This document shows, in pieces, positions 11,199 through 18,586 of a stretch of DNA of 32,713 bases. The notes below the pieces were generated by a model. The model did no database searches, was not told the DNA's origin, and worked only from the letters and a program-made list of their open reading frames with translations. The position numbers and the translations under genes were made by a program. Each line of letters begins with the position of its first letter. Positions within the stretch are counted from its first letter, which is position 1. Location of the stretch: the NCBI GenBank assembly GCA_020200135.1, contig JAIVJI010000008.1, forward strand, positions 1-32,713, read 5' to 3'. This DNA comes from Acidobacteriota bacterium. Its GTDB lineage: Bacteria > Acidobacteriota > Blastocatellia > Pyrinomonadales > Pyrinomonadaceae.

Positions 11199-12021
11199 GG
11201 TGGGCAGGGAGAAGTTCGGGGCGTACGGCGCCTGGGCGGCGGTCTGTTTCTTCTGGGGGACGACTTACCTGGCGATCGCCGTCGGGCTGGAGAGTTTCCA
11301 GCCGACGCTCTTCGCCGGGATGGCGGCGCTGATGGTGGCGACCTCGCCCTTCTGGGCGGCGGCGCTCGAACGCGTGCAGAAGGACGGCGAGCGCGTCGGC
11401 TTGCGCGGCCTGCTCGGGATGGCCATCGGCTTCGGCGGGCTGGCCATGCTGGTCGGGCCGCAGCTCTTCGGGACGGGGCTGAACGGCAAGTACCTGCTGG
11501 GCGTCGTCATCATACAGGTCGGGTGCTTCGCGTGGCAGGCGGGCTCGGTCTACGCGAAGCGGCGGCCGACGGGCGTGTCGCCTTTGATGGGCTCGGCCGT
11601 GCAGATGTTGTTGGCGGGGGCCGTCCTGACGCTGGCCGGCACGCTCGCGGGCGAGTGGGGCCGGATGGCCTTCAGCGCGAGGAGCGCGGGCGCGCTCGTC
11701 TACCTCGTCGTGTTCGGCTCGATAGTGGCCTACAGCGCGTACATGTACGCGATACAGAAGCTGCCGCTGTCGCTCGTCTCGACCTACTCGTACGTCAACC
11801 CGCTGGTGGCACTGGTGCTCGGGTGGATGGTGCTTTCGGAGCCGCTGGGCTGGCGCGAGGCCGGCGCGGCGCTCGTCATCCTGCTGGGCGTGGCGCTGGT
11901 GAAGACCTCGCCGAAGGACGTGGCGCTGCTGCTGTCGCGGCTGCGGCGCGCGGGGCGGTCGGCGCCCGCGCGGGACGCCGGCCCGATTCACGTCACGCAG
12001 AGCGGCGCGGCGTGTAAGTAA
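11191..12021 (+). CDS. EamA/DMT-family transporter with an internal deletion
   Basis: A 276-residue inner-membrane protein of the drug/metabolite transporter superfamily, normally ten helices in two EamA repeats. TM1 (WAAVCFFWGTTYLAIAVGLESF) is intact. The sequence then jumps at about residue 43 from LFAG straight to MAALMVATSPFWAAAL, which normally begins TM4, so about 60 residues with TM2 and TM3 are missing. The second repeat (about 100-245) is complete, with STYSYVNPLVALVLGWMVLSEPL. The GTG start overlaps the regulator's stop by eight bases. Either the gene is a functional eight-helix variant, a decayed transporter, or the assembly has collapsed a repeat at about 11320. Substrate unknown; an amino acid or metabolite would fit the Lrp partner. 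Confidence 0.82.
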   Translation: MSEVGREKFGAYGAWAAVCFFWGTTYLAIAVGLESFQPTLFAGMAALMVATSPFWAAALERVQKDGERVGLRGLLGMAIGFGGLAMLVGPQLFGTGLNGKYLLGVVIIQVGCFAWQAGSVYAKRRPTGVSPLMGSAVQMLLAGAVLTLAGTLAGEWGRMAFSARSAGALVYLVVFGSIVAYSAYMYAIQKLPLSLVSTYSYVNPLVALVLGWMVLSEPLGWREAGAALVILLGVALVKTSPKDVALLLSRLRRAGRSAPARDAGPIHVTQSGAACK

Positions 12022-12045
12022 GGACGGGGCCAAGTAGAAGACGAA

Positions 12046-12090
12046 GGGCGGCCGAGCTCTCATCGACAGATGATGAGAGCTCGGCCGCCC
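12046..12090. terminator. Strong bidirectional terminator hairpin
   Basis: A perfect 19-bp stem (12046-12064 with 12072-12090) with a seven-base loop stands between the convergent EamA (+) and MscS (-) genes. It is the strongest simple hairpin in the window. T-tracts are weak (TTCTCC on the plus side), but the position fits a shared terminator. Confidence 0.8.
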
Positions 12091-12129
12091 TTCTCCATTC
12101 GCTTTCGGCTTTCGCCTCCCGCGTGCCGT

Positions 12130-13563
12130 TCAGTCGAGGCGGAAGAAGCGTTTGATTTTGGAGAGGAGGCCGTCGGAGGTGTCTTCGTCGCCGTCGGCCT
12201 CCGGGGCGTTGGCGGCGAGCGCTTCGCGGCGCTCTTTGATGGTGTGGCTGAGCGCCTCGACGAGGTCGGGGTTGGTCTGGAAGAGACCGCGCATCGCGTC
12301 GTGGCCGATCTCCAGCACCTCTGTCTCCTCGGCGGCGACGACCGAGGCGGTGCGCGGCTCGCCGGTGAAGAGCGCCATCTCGCCGAAGAAGGCGCCCTCG
12401 CCGAGCCGCTTGATGGTGCGCGGCGCGCCGTTCGAGTCCACGCGCACGTCGACGCTGCCGCGGTGGACGACGAACATCGAGGCGCCGCTGTCGCCGCCGC
12501 GGATGATGGTCTCGCCGGGGGCGAAGACGCGCCCCGTCGACCCGGCCGCCAGCGCGTTGAGCTCGTCGGACGTGAGCGGCGAGAAGATTTCGACGGCCGA
12601 GAGCAGCTCGGCGATGGTCTCGGTGTCGCGCCCGCCCGCGCCGCCCGCCGGCTGCTCCATGTAGAGCGTGCGGGTCGGGTAGGCGAAGGTCAGTCCGTTG
12701 CGGCGGAAGGCGTACCAGATGCGCTGGCGGACGAGCGCGTCGGTGTCGTTGTAGCGCGCGTAGTCGGAGAGCCAGTACTTGACCTCGTACTCGACGCCCG
12801 AGTCGCCGAGGCCGCGGATGCGGACGACCGGCGTCATGTAGCGCAGGACGTTGTCGGCGTCGCGCACCGCCTCGCGCACGGCGTGGATGACCTTGACGGG
12901 CGAGTCCGTGTAGAGCGCGCCGAAGAAGACGATGCGCGCGTTCTGGCCGTCCTGCGGGCAGACCTCGATGGACTCCTTGCCGATGCTGCTGTTGCTGAGG
13001 AGGACGATGTGGTTCTGGAAGGTCTTGACCTTGACGGCGCGCCACGTGACCGACATGACGACGCCGGTGTGCTTGCCGACCGTGATCACGTCGCCGACCT
13101 GGAAGGGCTTGTCGGCGTGGAGCGAGATGCCGGCGAAGAGGTTGCCGAGCGTGTCCTGGAGCGCGAGGCCGAGGATGATGCCCAAGAGCGCCGAGCCGGG
13201 CAGCAGCGCCGCGAACGAGAGTTCGAGCGTGTAGCGGAGGATGACCGCCCCCGCCGTCACGTAGAGGACGAGCGAGAAGAGGTCGCGCATCAGCGCGGGC
13301 GCGTCGTAGCCCTTGCGCTTGCGGAAGACGATGAAGACCAGCTCGTTGAGCGCGCGCACGGCCACGAGCGCCAGGCTCATCCAGAAGACGACCTGGACGA
13401 GCGACCTCGCCCACTCGCCCGCTCTGTGCGACACCCTCTGCTGCTCGGTCGCGCCGGCGGGCAGCTCGGCGGCGAACAGGCTGAGCACGTACCACGCGAC
13501 GCCGAACAGCGCCGCGAAGACCAGCGGCAGCGCGACCTGCTTCTTGAGCGGAGGGCGACTCAT
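12130..13563 (-). CDS. MscS-type channel with C-terminal cyclic-nucleotide-binding domain
   Basis: A 477-residue inner-membrane channel. There are three to four N-terminal helices (about 10-30, 58-78, 92-115). The pore helix follows with the MscS-like signature GSALLGIILGLALQDTLGNLFAGI (about 122-145), and then the beta/alpha-beta cage (to about 310). Residues about 335-445 are a cNMP-binding (CAP_ED) domain with the phosphate-binding cassette FFGEMALFTGEPRTASV; the Glu, Arg and Thr/Ser positions needed for cAMP or cGMP are present. This is the bCNG class of the MscS superfamily, in which nucleotide can gate the pore and mechanosensitivity is often weak. It ends an operon behind the NRAMP permease (25-base gap) and a Mg-sensor-like protein, suggesting a role in ion balance. 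Confidence 0.93.
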   Translation of the reverse strand: MSRPPLKKQVALPLVFAALFGVAWYVLSLFAAELPAGATEQQRVSHRAGEWARSLVQVVFWMSLALVAVRALNELVFIVFRKRKGYDAPALMRDLFSLVLYVTAGAVILRYTLELSFAALLPGSALLGIILGLALQDTLGNLFAGISLHADKPFQVGDVITVGKHTGVVMSVTWRAVKVKTFQNHIVLLSNSSIGKESIEVCPQDGQNARIVFFGALYTDSPVKVIHAVREAVRDADNVLRYMTPVVRIRGLGDSGVEYEVKYWLSDYARYNDTDALVRQRIWYAFRRNGLTFAYPTRTLYMEQPAGGAGGRDTETIAELLSAVEIFSPLTSDELNALAAGSTGRVFAPGETIIRGGDSGASMFVVHRGSVDVRVDSNGAPRTIKRLGEGAFFGEMALFTGEPRTASVVAAEETEVLEIGHDAMRGLFQTNPDLVEALSHTIKERREALAANAPEADGDEDTSDGLLSKIKRFFRLD

Positions 13564-13588
13564 CGGGAGGCGGTAGTCAGTTGTCCAC

Positions 13589-14899
13589 TTAAAAATTGAA
13601 GAGCCGCATCGCGATAAAGAGAAGCGACAGGGCGGAGACGACCAGAACGGTCAGCCACGAGGCGGCATTATAGACCCGCCCGTTGGCGTGCGCACCCATC
13701 AATTCGCGGTCGGAGGCGAGCCGCAGGACGGAGACGAGCAGCACGGGCAGCAGCAGCCCGTTGATGACCTGCGCGCCGAGCAGCACGCGGAAGAGCGGCA
13801 CGCCCGGTATCACCGCCACCAGCCCCCCGACGACTACCAGAGACGTGAAGATGCCGAGGAAGATCGGCGCCTCGCGGAAAGAGCGCGAGACGCCCTTCTC
13901 GAACCCGAGCGCCTCGCTGATCGAGTAGGCGGTCGAGAGCGGCAGCACCGCCGCCGCCAGCATCGACGCGCCGAAGAGCCCGACGCCGAACAGCGTCCGC
14001 GCGTAAGTCCCGGCGAGCGGTTCGAGCGCGCGCGCCGCGTCCTCCGCCGACTCGATGCGGACGCCCGCGCGGTGGAGCGTCGCGGCGGTCGCCACCGTGA
14101 TGAAGAAGGCGACCGCGATGGCGAAGACCGTCCCCACCCACACGTCGGCGCGCGTCAGCGCGTAGTCCTCCTCGCGCACGCCCTTCTCGACCACCGACGA
14201 CTGGACGAAGACCTGCATGTAGGGCGAGATGGTCGTGCCGATGAGCGCGACGACGGTGAAGAGGTAGCCCGGGTTGAAGTCGGCGCGCGGCCGCACGAAC
14301 CCGCGCGCCACCTCGCCCCAGTCGGGGCCCGCCAGGAAGGCCGAGACGACGTAGCCGAGGAAGACGAGCGACATCACGAGGAAGACGCGCTCGACGCGCC
14401 GGTACGAGCCCTTCACCACCAGCCACCAGACGGCGAAGGCCGCCAGCGGCACCGAGACGTAGCGCGGGACGCCGAACAGCTCGGTCGCCGCCGCGATGCC
14501 GACGAACTCCGAGACGGTCACGCCGCCGTTGGCGACTAAGAGCGCCAGCATCACCAGCACCGTCCAGCGCACGCCGAACTGCTCGCGGATGAGGTCCGAA
14601 AGCCCCTTGCCCGTCACCGCGCCCATCCGCGCGCACGTCTCCTGCACGATGCCGAGCGCCAGGACCAGAGGGACTAAAGTCCAGAGGAGGTTGTAGCCGT
14701 ATTCGGCCCCGGCCGAGGCGTAGGTGGCGATGCCGCCCGCGTCGTTACCCGCGTTGGCGGCGATCATCCCGGGCCCGATGACGGCGAGGTAGGCCAGCAG
14801 CCCCCGCCGCGACGCGGCCGCGCGCTGCACGCGCCGGCCCCCGCGCCGCCACAGGCGGCGACCCGCGTCCCGCACACTCTCTGCGCGCGTCAAGGCCAC
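13589..14899 (-). CDS. NRAMP-like divalent metal permease (non-canonical binding site)
   Basis: A 436-residue membrane protein of the SLC11/NRAMP family with about eleven helices (TM1 begins at LLAYLAVIGPGM, residue 34). The TM1 metal motif, canonically DPGN, reads NAGNDAGG (49-56). The TM6 motif, canonically MPH, reads SPYM (225-228), so the methionine that selects Mn/Fe is a serine. This matches the divergent NRAMP branch that includes Mg-type (NRMT-like) transporters rather than MntH. The start is GTG; the Shine-Dalgarno is weak (GGGGA 13 bases upstream). It follows the MgtE-N/CBS protein and the small antitoxin-like gene in the same direction. Mg2+ or another hard divalent ion is the inferred substrate; family membership is solid. 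Confidence 0.9.
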   Translation of the reverse strand: MALTRAESVRDAGRRLWRRGGRRVQRAAASRRGLLAYLAVIGPGMIAANAGNDAGGIATYASAGAEYGYNLLWTLVPLVLALGIVQETCARMGAVTGKGLSDLIREQFGVRWTVLVMLALLVANGGVTVSEFVGIAAATELFGVPRYVSVPLAAFAVWWLVVKGSYRRVERVFLVMSLVFLGYVVSAFLAGPDWGEVARGFVRPRADFNPGYLFTVVALIGTTISPYMQVFVQSSVVEKGVREEDYALTRADVWVGTVFAIAVAFFITVATAATLHRAGVRIESAEDAARALEPLAGTYARTLFGVGLFGASMLAAAVLPLSTAYSISEALGFEKGVSRSFREAPIFLGIFTSLVVVGGLVAVIPGVPLFRVLLGAQVINGLLLPVLLVSVLRLASDRELMGAHANGRVYNAASWLTVLVVSALSLLFIAMRLFNF

Positions 14900-14938
14900 T
14901 CGGAGGTTCCCCGTCAGCAGTCATAAAAGATGGGAAGG

Positions 14939-15133
14939 CTAAAGCCCCAGCTTGTCGAGTAGTTCTCGGTGCGAGACGGTCAACTCGTCACGGCGTTCGG
15001 CGGCCGCAGCGAGGTCTTCCAAATCCTCCAGCAACTCTTCAAATCCTTCCACCGGCACGATGACGGCGACCCTCTCGCCGCTCTGGTTCACGGCGTACTG
15101 AACCGACAAGTTGAGTTCCTTCAGGTCTAGCAT
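14939..15133 (-). CDS. Phd/YefM-like orphan antitoxin-type protein
   Basis: A 64-residue acidic protein of the pattern LKELNLSVQYAVNQSGERVAVIVPVEGFEELLEDLEDLAAAAERRDE. A beta strand pair is followed by the E-E-L-L-E-D-L-E-D-L helix of small Phd/YefM/RelB-like antitoxins that neutralise RelE/Doc-type toxins. No toxin lies next to it: 32 bases upstream is the MgtE-N gene and 39 bases downstream is the NRAMP gene. It may be a relic, an anti-toxin acting in trans, or a gene recruited to the operon. It is too short to exclude another function. Confidence 0.6.
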   Translation of the reverse strand: MLDLKELNLSVQYAVNQSGERVAVIVPVEGFEELLEDLEDLAAAAERRDELTVSHRELLDKLGL

Positions 15134-15165
15134 TTATCGCACAACAAAGTCGAGCGCAACCGCGT

Positions 15166-16404
15166 TTAGCCGAACACGCGCGGGAGGCGCGCGCGCCAGT
15201 CTTTGGGGAGGAGTAATTCCATGGCGTCGTCGACGGTGACGATGCCGGCGATGTCCCCGGCGTCGTCCACGACGGGCAGCGCCAGCAGGTTGTACTCGGC
15301 GATGGTCTCGGCCACCTCGCGGGCGGAGTCCTTCGGGTGCGCGAACTGGAACTCGTCGCGCATGACCTGCGAGAGCCGGAACTCCGGGTCGGCGAGGATG
15401 AGGCTGCGCAGCGCGATGACGCCGCAGAGCTTCCACGAGTCCTCCTCCTCGACGACGTAGAGGTAGTAGATCATGTTCGGCGTCTCGGCCATCTCCCTGA
15501 GCCGGGCCAGCGCCTCGCCCGCCGTGAGGTGTTTGGGGAGCGCGACGAACTCGGTGGTCATCAGGCCGCCGGCCTCGTCGTCCTCGTAGGGGAGCAGCTC
15601 CTGCACGTCGGCCTTCTCCTCGTGCTCCATGCGCTCTAAGAGGTCTTCGGCCTTCTCTTCGGGGAGGTCGCCCAGAACGTCGGCCGCCTCGTCGGGCGAC
15701 ATGTGTTCGAGGATGTCGGCGGCGCGCTCCTCCTCCATGTCGCCGATGATGCGCGCCTGGTCCTCGGCGTGCATCTCCTCCAGGGCCTCGGCGGCCGTCT
15801 CGTCGTCGAGCGCCTCGATGACCTCCGAGCCGTGGTGGCGCGACAGCGCCTCGGCGAGCCGCGCGATCTCGACGGGGTGGAGGCGCGAGAGCTTGTCGCG
15901 CGAGCTTTTGAGCTGGACGGTGGCGGCGTCGGTCGCCAGGTACCCCACGTCGGCCCAGTCGATGACCTCGACGGGGCGGTTGGTGCCGACGAAGTTGTGC
16001 GGGGTGAGCCGGCGCCACAGCCCGGCCAGCGTCACGTCGGCGCCGGTGACGAGCAGCTCGCCGCCCGACTCGATGAGCTGCACGTCGTTGACGCGGACGA
16101 CGCGCTTGCCGTCGACGTCGATGAGCTGCTTGTCGAGCACGTCGCGCGCCAGGAGCACCTCGCCCTCGCGGCGCGCGAAGCGGCGCAGGTCGAGGATGTC
16201 GGAGTTGAGCCGGACGCCCCGCGTGTCGATGCGCGCGACGCGCGCGCGCGGGACGAAGAAGTCGCGGCGGCGGTAGCGCGCGACGAGCCCCGTCACCGGC
16301 GGGTGGTCGCTCCCCAGGCGGACGATGACGTCCTTGAGCGTCGCCACCCGCTCGCCCTCGACCTCGCGGACGGGCCGGCCGAGCACCTGCGAGAGATAGA
16401 GCAT
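15166..16404 (-). CDS. Soluble PRC-barrel / MgtE-N / CBS-pair protein (predicted Mg2+ sensor)
   Basis: A 412-residue cytosolic protein. Residues 1-150 hold two PRC-barrel-like units (LGRPVREVEGERVATLKDV and VLDKQLIDVDGKRVVRVNDVQLI). Residues about 165-275 form the acidic alpha-superhelix of MgtE N-domains (LEEMHAEDQARIIGDMEEERAADILEHMSPDEAADVLGDLPEEKAEDLLERM). Residues 275-405 are two CBS motifs with GGLMTTEFVALP and GIVTVDDAMELLLPKDW. The MgtE transmembrane domain is missing and the protein has no helices of membrane type. In MgtE the N and CBS domains bind Mg2+ and close the pore; here that sensor is separate and encoded upstream of an NRAMP-like permease, so it probably gates that permease. 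The Shine-Dalgarno is weak. Confidence 0.9.
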   Translation of the reverse strand: MLYLSQVLGRPVREVEGERVATLKDVIVRLGSDHPPVTGLVARYRRRDFFVPRARVARIDTRGVRLNSDILDLRRFARREGEVLLARDVLDKQLIDVDGKRVVRVNDVQLIESGGELLVTGADVTLAGLWRRLTPHNFVGTNRPVEVIDWADVGYLATDAATVQLKSSRDKLSRLHPVEIARLAEALSRHHGSEVIEALDDETAAEALEEMHAEDQARIIGDMEEERAADILEHMSPDEAADVLGDLPEEKAEDLLERMEHEEKADVQELLPYEDDEAGGLMTTEFVALPKHLTAGEALARLREMAETPNMIYYLYVVEEEDSWKLCGVIALRSLILADPEFRLSQVMRDEFQFAHPKDSAREVAETIAEYNLLALPVVDDAGDIAGIVTVDDAMELLLPKDWRARLPRVFG

Positions 16405-16435
16405 GTGAAATTATCGCCCCCGTGTGGACGGGCGC

Positions 16436-16444
16436 ATCATAGCA
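16436..16444 (-). promoter_or_regulatory. Extended -10 promoter of the metal-transport operon
   Basis: Minus strand TGC-TATGAT (-10 at 16436-16441, TGC at 16442-16444) has five of six -10 bases plus the TGn extension; the -35 region is poor. The start would be near 16429, about 25 bases before the ATG at 16404. It resembles the TGC-TATAGT box upstream of the ClpA-like gene. Confidence 0.5.
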
Positions 16445-16499
16445 CGCGCCGGGAGCCGGATGGTGAACCGCTTCGGCCCCCGCGCCTCCCGCGCACTCA

Positions 16500-17570
16500 T
16501 TAGCGCCCGGGCGGCGGGAGGGATTCGATTATCCACTCGTTGAAAACCTGCGCGGGGTCTACGCGGAAGGGCAGGAGGGTGATGACGACGGGGCGGTCTT
16601 TCACGGTGGCCTCGAGCGCCTTCCCGTTCTCGCCGCCGGGCGAGCGGCCGCGATGGCTGTAGCCGAAATATTTGAGGGTGAAGCGGTCGCCCGGCTGGAG
16701 GATGACGGGCGTCGTCATGTAGTTGTTGCCGTGGTGCGAAGAGAAGCGCCCGGTGTAGCCGTGGACGTTCTCCCTCGCGGAGACGACGGTCACGGGCGCC
16801 CCCCCCTCGACGATGACCACGGGCACGGCGGAGGACGCGTCTATCCCCGCCGCGGGCGGGGGCGTCGTCGCGCCCGGCCGGTTCACGCCGGCCGCGAGGT
16901 TGAAGCTGCCCGGCCTGACGGCCTCGAAGGTCGCGTAGTATTCCAACGTGTAGCCGAGCGAGCGGTGCGGGCTGTAGTGCGCGCGACTCCCGACGTACTT
17001 CAGGAACCGGGCCGCAGGGTTCGGCACCGGCTCGCGGTAGAGCCCCGTCTCCTCCGCCTCGCGCCATCTCTCCCCGTACTGCTCTTCGAGCGGCTCGTAA
17101 GGGTGCGACACGAGGGCGAAGGTGTGCTCGGTGTAGTCGTTGACGACGACGGGCAGGATGACGGTGTCGCCGACGCAGACGGAGTTGTACTGTAGCCTGC
17201 GCGCGCAGCCGCGGCTCCCGACGCGGACGTGTGTCTCGTGCTCGACGAAGGTGTAGAGCGGGTCTTGCGGTCTGAAGGTGTCTTTGTACCTGTATTTGTA
17301 ACGGACGGTGAACGCGCCGACGCCCTTCGCGCGCAGGTGCGCGAGCCAGTGGCCGCCCGCGCGCCGTTCGCGCGCGACCTCGAAATGGTCGCCGACCGCC
17401 GAGGCGAGCGCGCCGCGCAGCCGCGCCGCCTCGGCCGCCTGCGCCGGGGTCTGCGCCGACCCTTGCGCCGGCTCTTTCGCCGGCTGCGCCGCGGCGGCGG
17501 CGGCGCACAGCCAGAGCGCGGCCAGCAGCGGAAGTGACCGGAAGGGCGTCTGGGCGTGTGTGTTCCTCAT
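16500..17570 (-). CDS. Secreted protein of unknown function
   Basis: A 356-residue exported protein I do not recognise. The start MRNTHAQTPFRSLPLLAALWLCAAAAAAQPA gives a clear Sec signal peptide with cleavage near residue 28, and AGAGG precedes the ATG; the open frame extends upstream without coding character. The mature protein is rich in beta-strand and aromatic patterns (KYRYKDTFRPQDPLYTFVEHETHVRVG, SLGYTLEYYATFE). It has one repeated theme, 'GDTVILPVVVNDYTEHTF' and 'GDRFTLKYFGYSHRG', that may be two related beta-sandwich units. Two cysteines near residues 125-132 may form a disulfide. It has its own transcript between the metal operon and the IS element. Confidence 0.72.
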   Translation of the reverse strand: MRNTHAQTPFRSLPLLAALWLCAAAAAAQPAKEPAQGSAQTPAQAAEAARLRGALASAVGDHFEVARERRAGGHWLAHLRAKGVGAFTVRYKYRYKDTFRPQDPLYTFVEHETHVRVGSRGCARRLQYNSVCVGDTVILPVVVNDYTEHTFALVSHPYEPLEEQYGERWREAEETGLYREPVPNPAARFLKYVGSRAHYSPHRSLGYTLEYYATFEAVRPGSFNLAAGVNRPGATTPPPAAGIDASSAVPVVIVEGGAPVTVVSARENVHGYTGRFSSHHGNNYMTTPVILQPGDRFTLKYFGYSHRGRSPGGENGKALEATVKDRPVVITLLPFRVDPAQVFNEWIIESLPPPGR

Positions 17571-17759
17571 GCGCGTGGCCTCTTCGGTTCGAGTCGTCTT
17601 ATGGGCGGTTATAGAATGGCCACCCTCCGCGCTTCTTGCGCCGTGGGCGCGGCCGCGCGGCCTCTGTTTTGGAGTGTGACCGGGCGCGCGCGGCGGCGCG
17701 GCGGCGGTAACAGTGGGAGGGCGTTCGCACTGCGTATTCTGGGTCGTGACATCCCCTGA

Positions 17760-17768
17760 CATGCACGT
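17760..17768. repeat. Target-site duplication, left copy
   Basis: CATGCACGT, identical to 18578-18586 on the other side of the IS element. Nine bases is within the usual 8-9 bp for IS1-family insertions. Confidence 0.85.
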
Positions 17769-17783
17769 GGGAGTGACTAAATC
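17769..17783. repeat. IS left terminal inverted repeat
   Basis: GGGAGTGACTAAATC; it matches the complement of 18563-18577 at 13 of 15 bases. The transposase stop codon (TAG on the minus strand, 17777-17779) lies within it. Confidence 0.8.
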
Positions 17784-18555
17784 AGACATGAGGCGAAGTC
17801 AATGATGTTGCTCGGATAGCGCGGGTGGCGTTGCTTATGGCTCTGCCGCTGATTCCAGCACCAGACGAACAAATCGACGGCACGCCTCAGCGCGTTGATG
17901 CACTTCGAGAAGCAGCGCGAGCGCCGGGCGAGCCGCGCCAGGTAGTGCCTGAGTTCGGCGTTGTCGCCCTCGACCGAATAGGTCTGGCTCTTGTCGTACA
18001 TCGAGTGGTGCTCGCCCCACCAGCACAACTCGCGGTAGGTGTTGAAGGCGTCCGAGTAGTAGCGCGAGGCGTGCGGGGCGGCGTCAACGACCGACTGCAT
18101 TAGCTCCGGCGTCCGCCCCCCGCAGACCGCGTGCGCGACGACGCGCCGCGTCTCCCTTTCGACGAGCGTGACGACGTAGGCGGGCTTTTTTTAGCCCCGA
18201 CGAAGGTGAACAACTCGTCCATCTCCAGCGTCCCGGCCGCCTCCGGGGCGGGCACGTCACCCGTCTTGGCCCGAAGCTGTGCGTGGGCCGAGTTAACCCA
18301 GTTGGCGACCGACTGGTGGTTGACGGAGAGGAGGAGGCCGATCCTGCGGAAGCCGTTGCCTTCGAGGTAGAGCTTGAGCGCCTGCTCGCGCGTCTTCTCG
18401 TCATAGCCGGGCGGGTTAGGCTCGGGCGTGTACTGGCGGCGGCACGACTGGCACTGAAGGCGTTGGCTGCCCGTTCGGTTAAAGCCTGACTTAACCTGCC
18501 GCTCGGCGCTCTGGCAGTGGGGACACTGATGCATGTCAAGCGTTATAAGCATCAT
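17777..18555 (-). CDS. IS1-like transposase made by -1 frameshift (InsA-InsB' type)
   Basis: The first frame (18555 to about 18190) holds a C4 zinc finger (CPHCQS...CQSCRRQY), an HTH (ALKLYLEGNGFRRIGLLLSVNHQSVANWV) and the first catalytic Asp in EMDELFTFVGAK. The second frame supplies AYVVTLVERETRRVVAHAV, the second Asp in YYSDAFNTY, and the third acidic residue in SVEGDNAELRHYLARLARRSRCFSK, equal to the RIERHNLNLRQHLARL block of IS1. Reading -1 at the seven A's (18186-18192) joins them into about 259 residues with a continuous DDE domain. The zero frame alone ends at 18100 in nonsense. The start is uncertain: ATGs at 18555, 18552 and 18534, none with a clear Shine-Dalgarno. Confidence 0.85.
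18186..18192 (-). promoter_or_regulatory. A7 slippery site for transposase frameshifting
   Basis: Seven A's on the minus strand, read GCT AAA AAA AGC in the first frame. A -1 slip of Lys-tRNA, or transcript slippage on the A-run, moves reading into the frame encoding the catalytic half. IS1 uses the analogous A6C run. The downstream sequence is GC-rich and could fold to promote pausing. Confidence 0.75.
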
Positions 18556-18562
18556 CAGCGCG

Positions 18563-18577
18563 GATTTAGGCAATCCC
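18563..18577. repeat. IS right terminal inverted repeat
   Basis: GATTTAGGCAATCCC, the inverted partner of 17769-17783 with two mismatches. Confidence 0.8.
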
Positions 18578-18586
18578 CATGCACGT
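18578..18586. repeat. Target-site duplication, right copy
   Basis: CATGCACGT, identical to 17760-17768. The first C could alternatively belong to the IS end, which would make the duplication eight bases. Confidence 0.85.

Larger units (their letters stand above)
17769..18577 (-). mobile_element. Complete IS1-family-like insertion sequence, 809 bp
   Basis: The ends are defined by imperfect terminal inverted repeats (17769-17783 and 18563-18577, 13 of 15 matching, outer bases GGGA, inner CTAAATC) and by a flanking nine-base direct repeat. Inside is a two-frame transposase read leftward, with a zinc-finger/HTH part and a DDE part joined at an A7 run. Size, two-frame layout and duplication length are those of IS1 relatives. 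Exact duplication copies and an otherwise intact frame suggest a recent, potentially active insertion. The interrupted sequence was intergenic, upstream of the secreted protein at 17570. Confidence 0.88.

Noticed and set aside
18186..18192. Transposase as a pseudogene broken by a frameshift
   Set aside because: The shift is -1, occurs at an A7 run exactly between the DNA-binding and catalytic parts, and restores a complete DDE domain, as in IS1-type programmed frameshifting.
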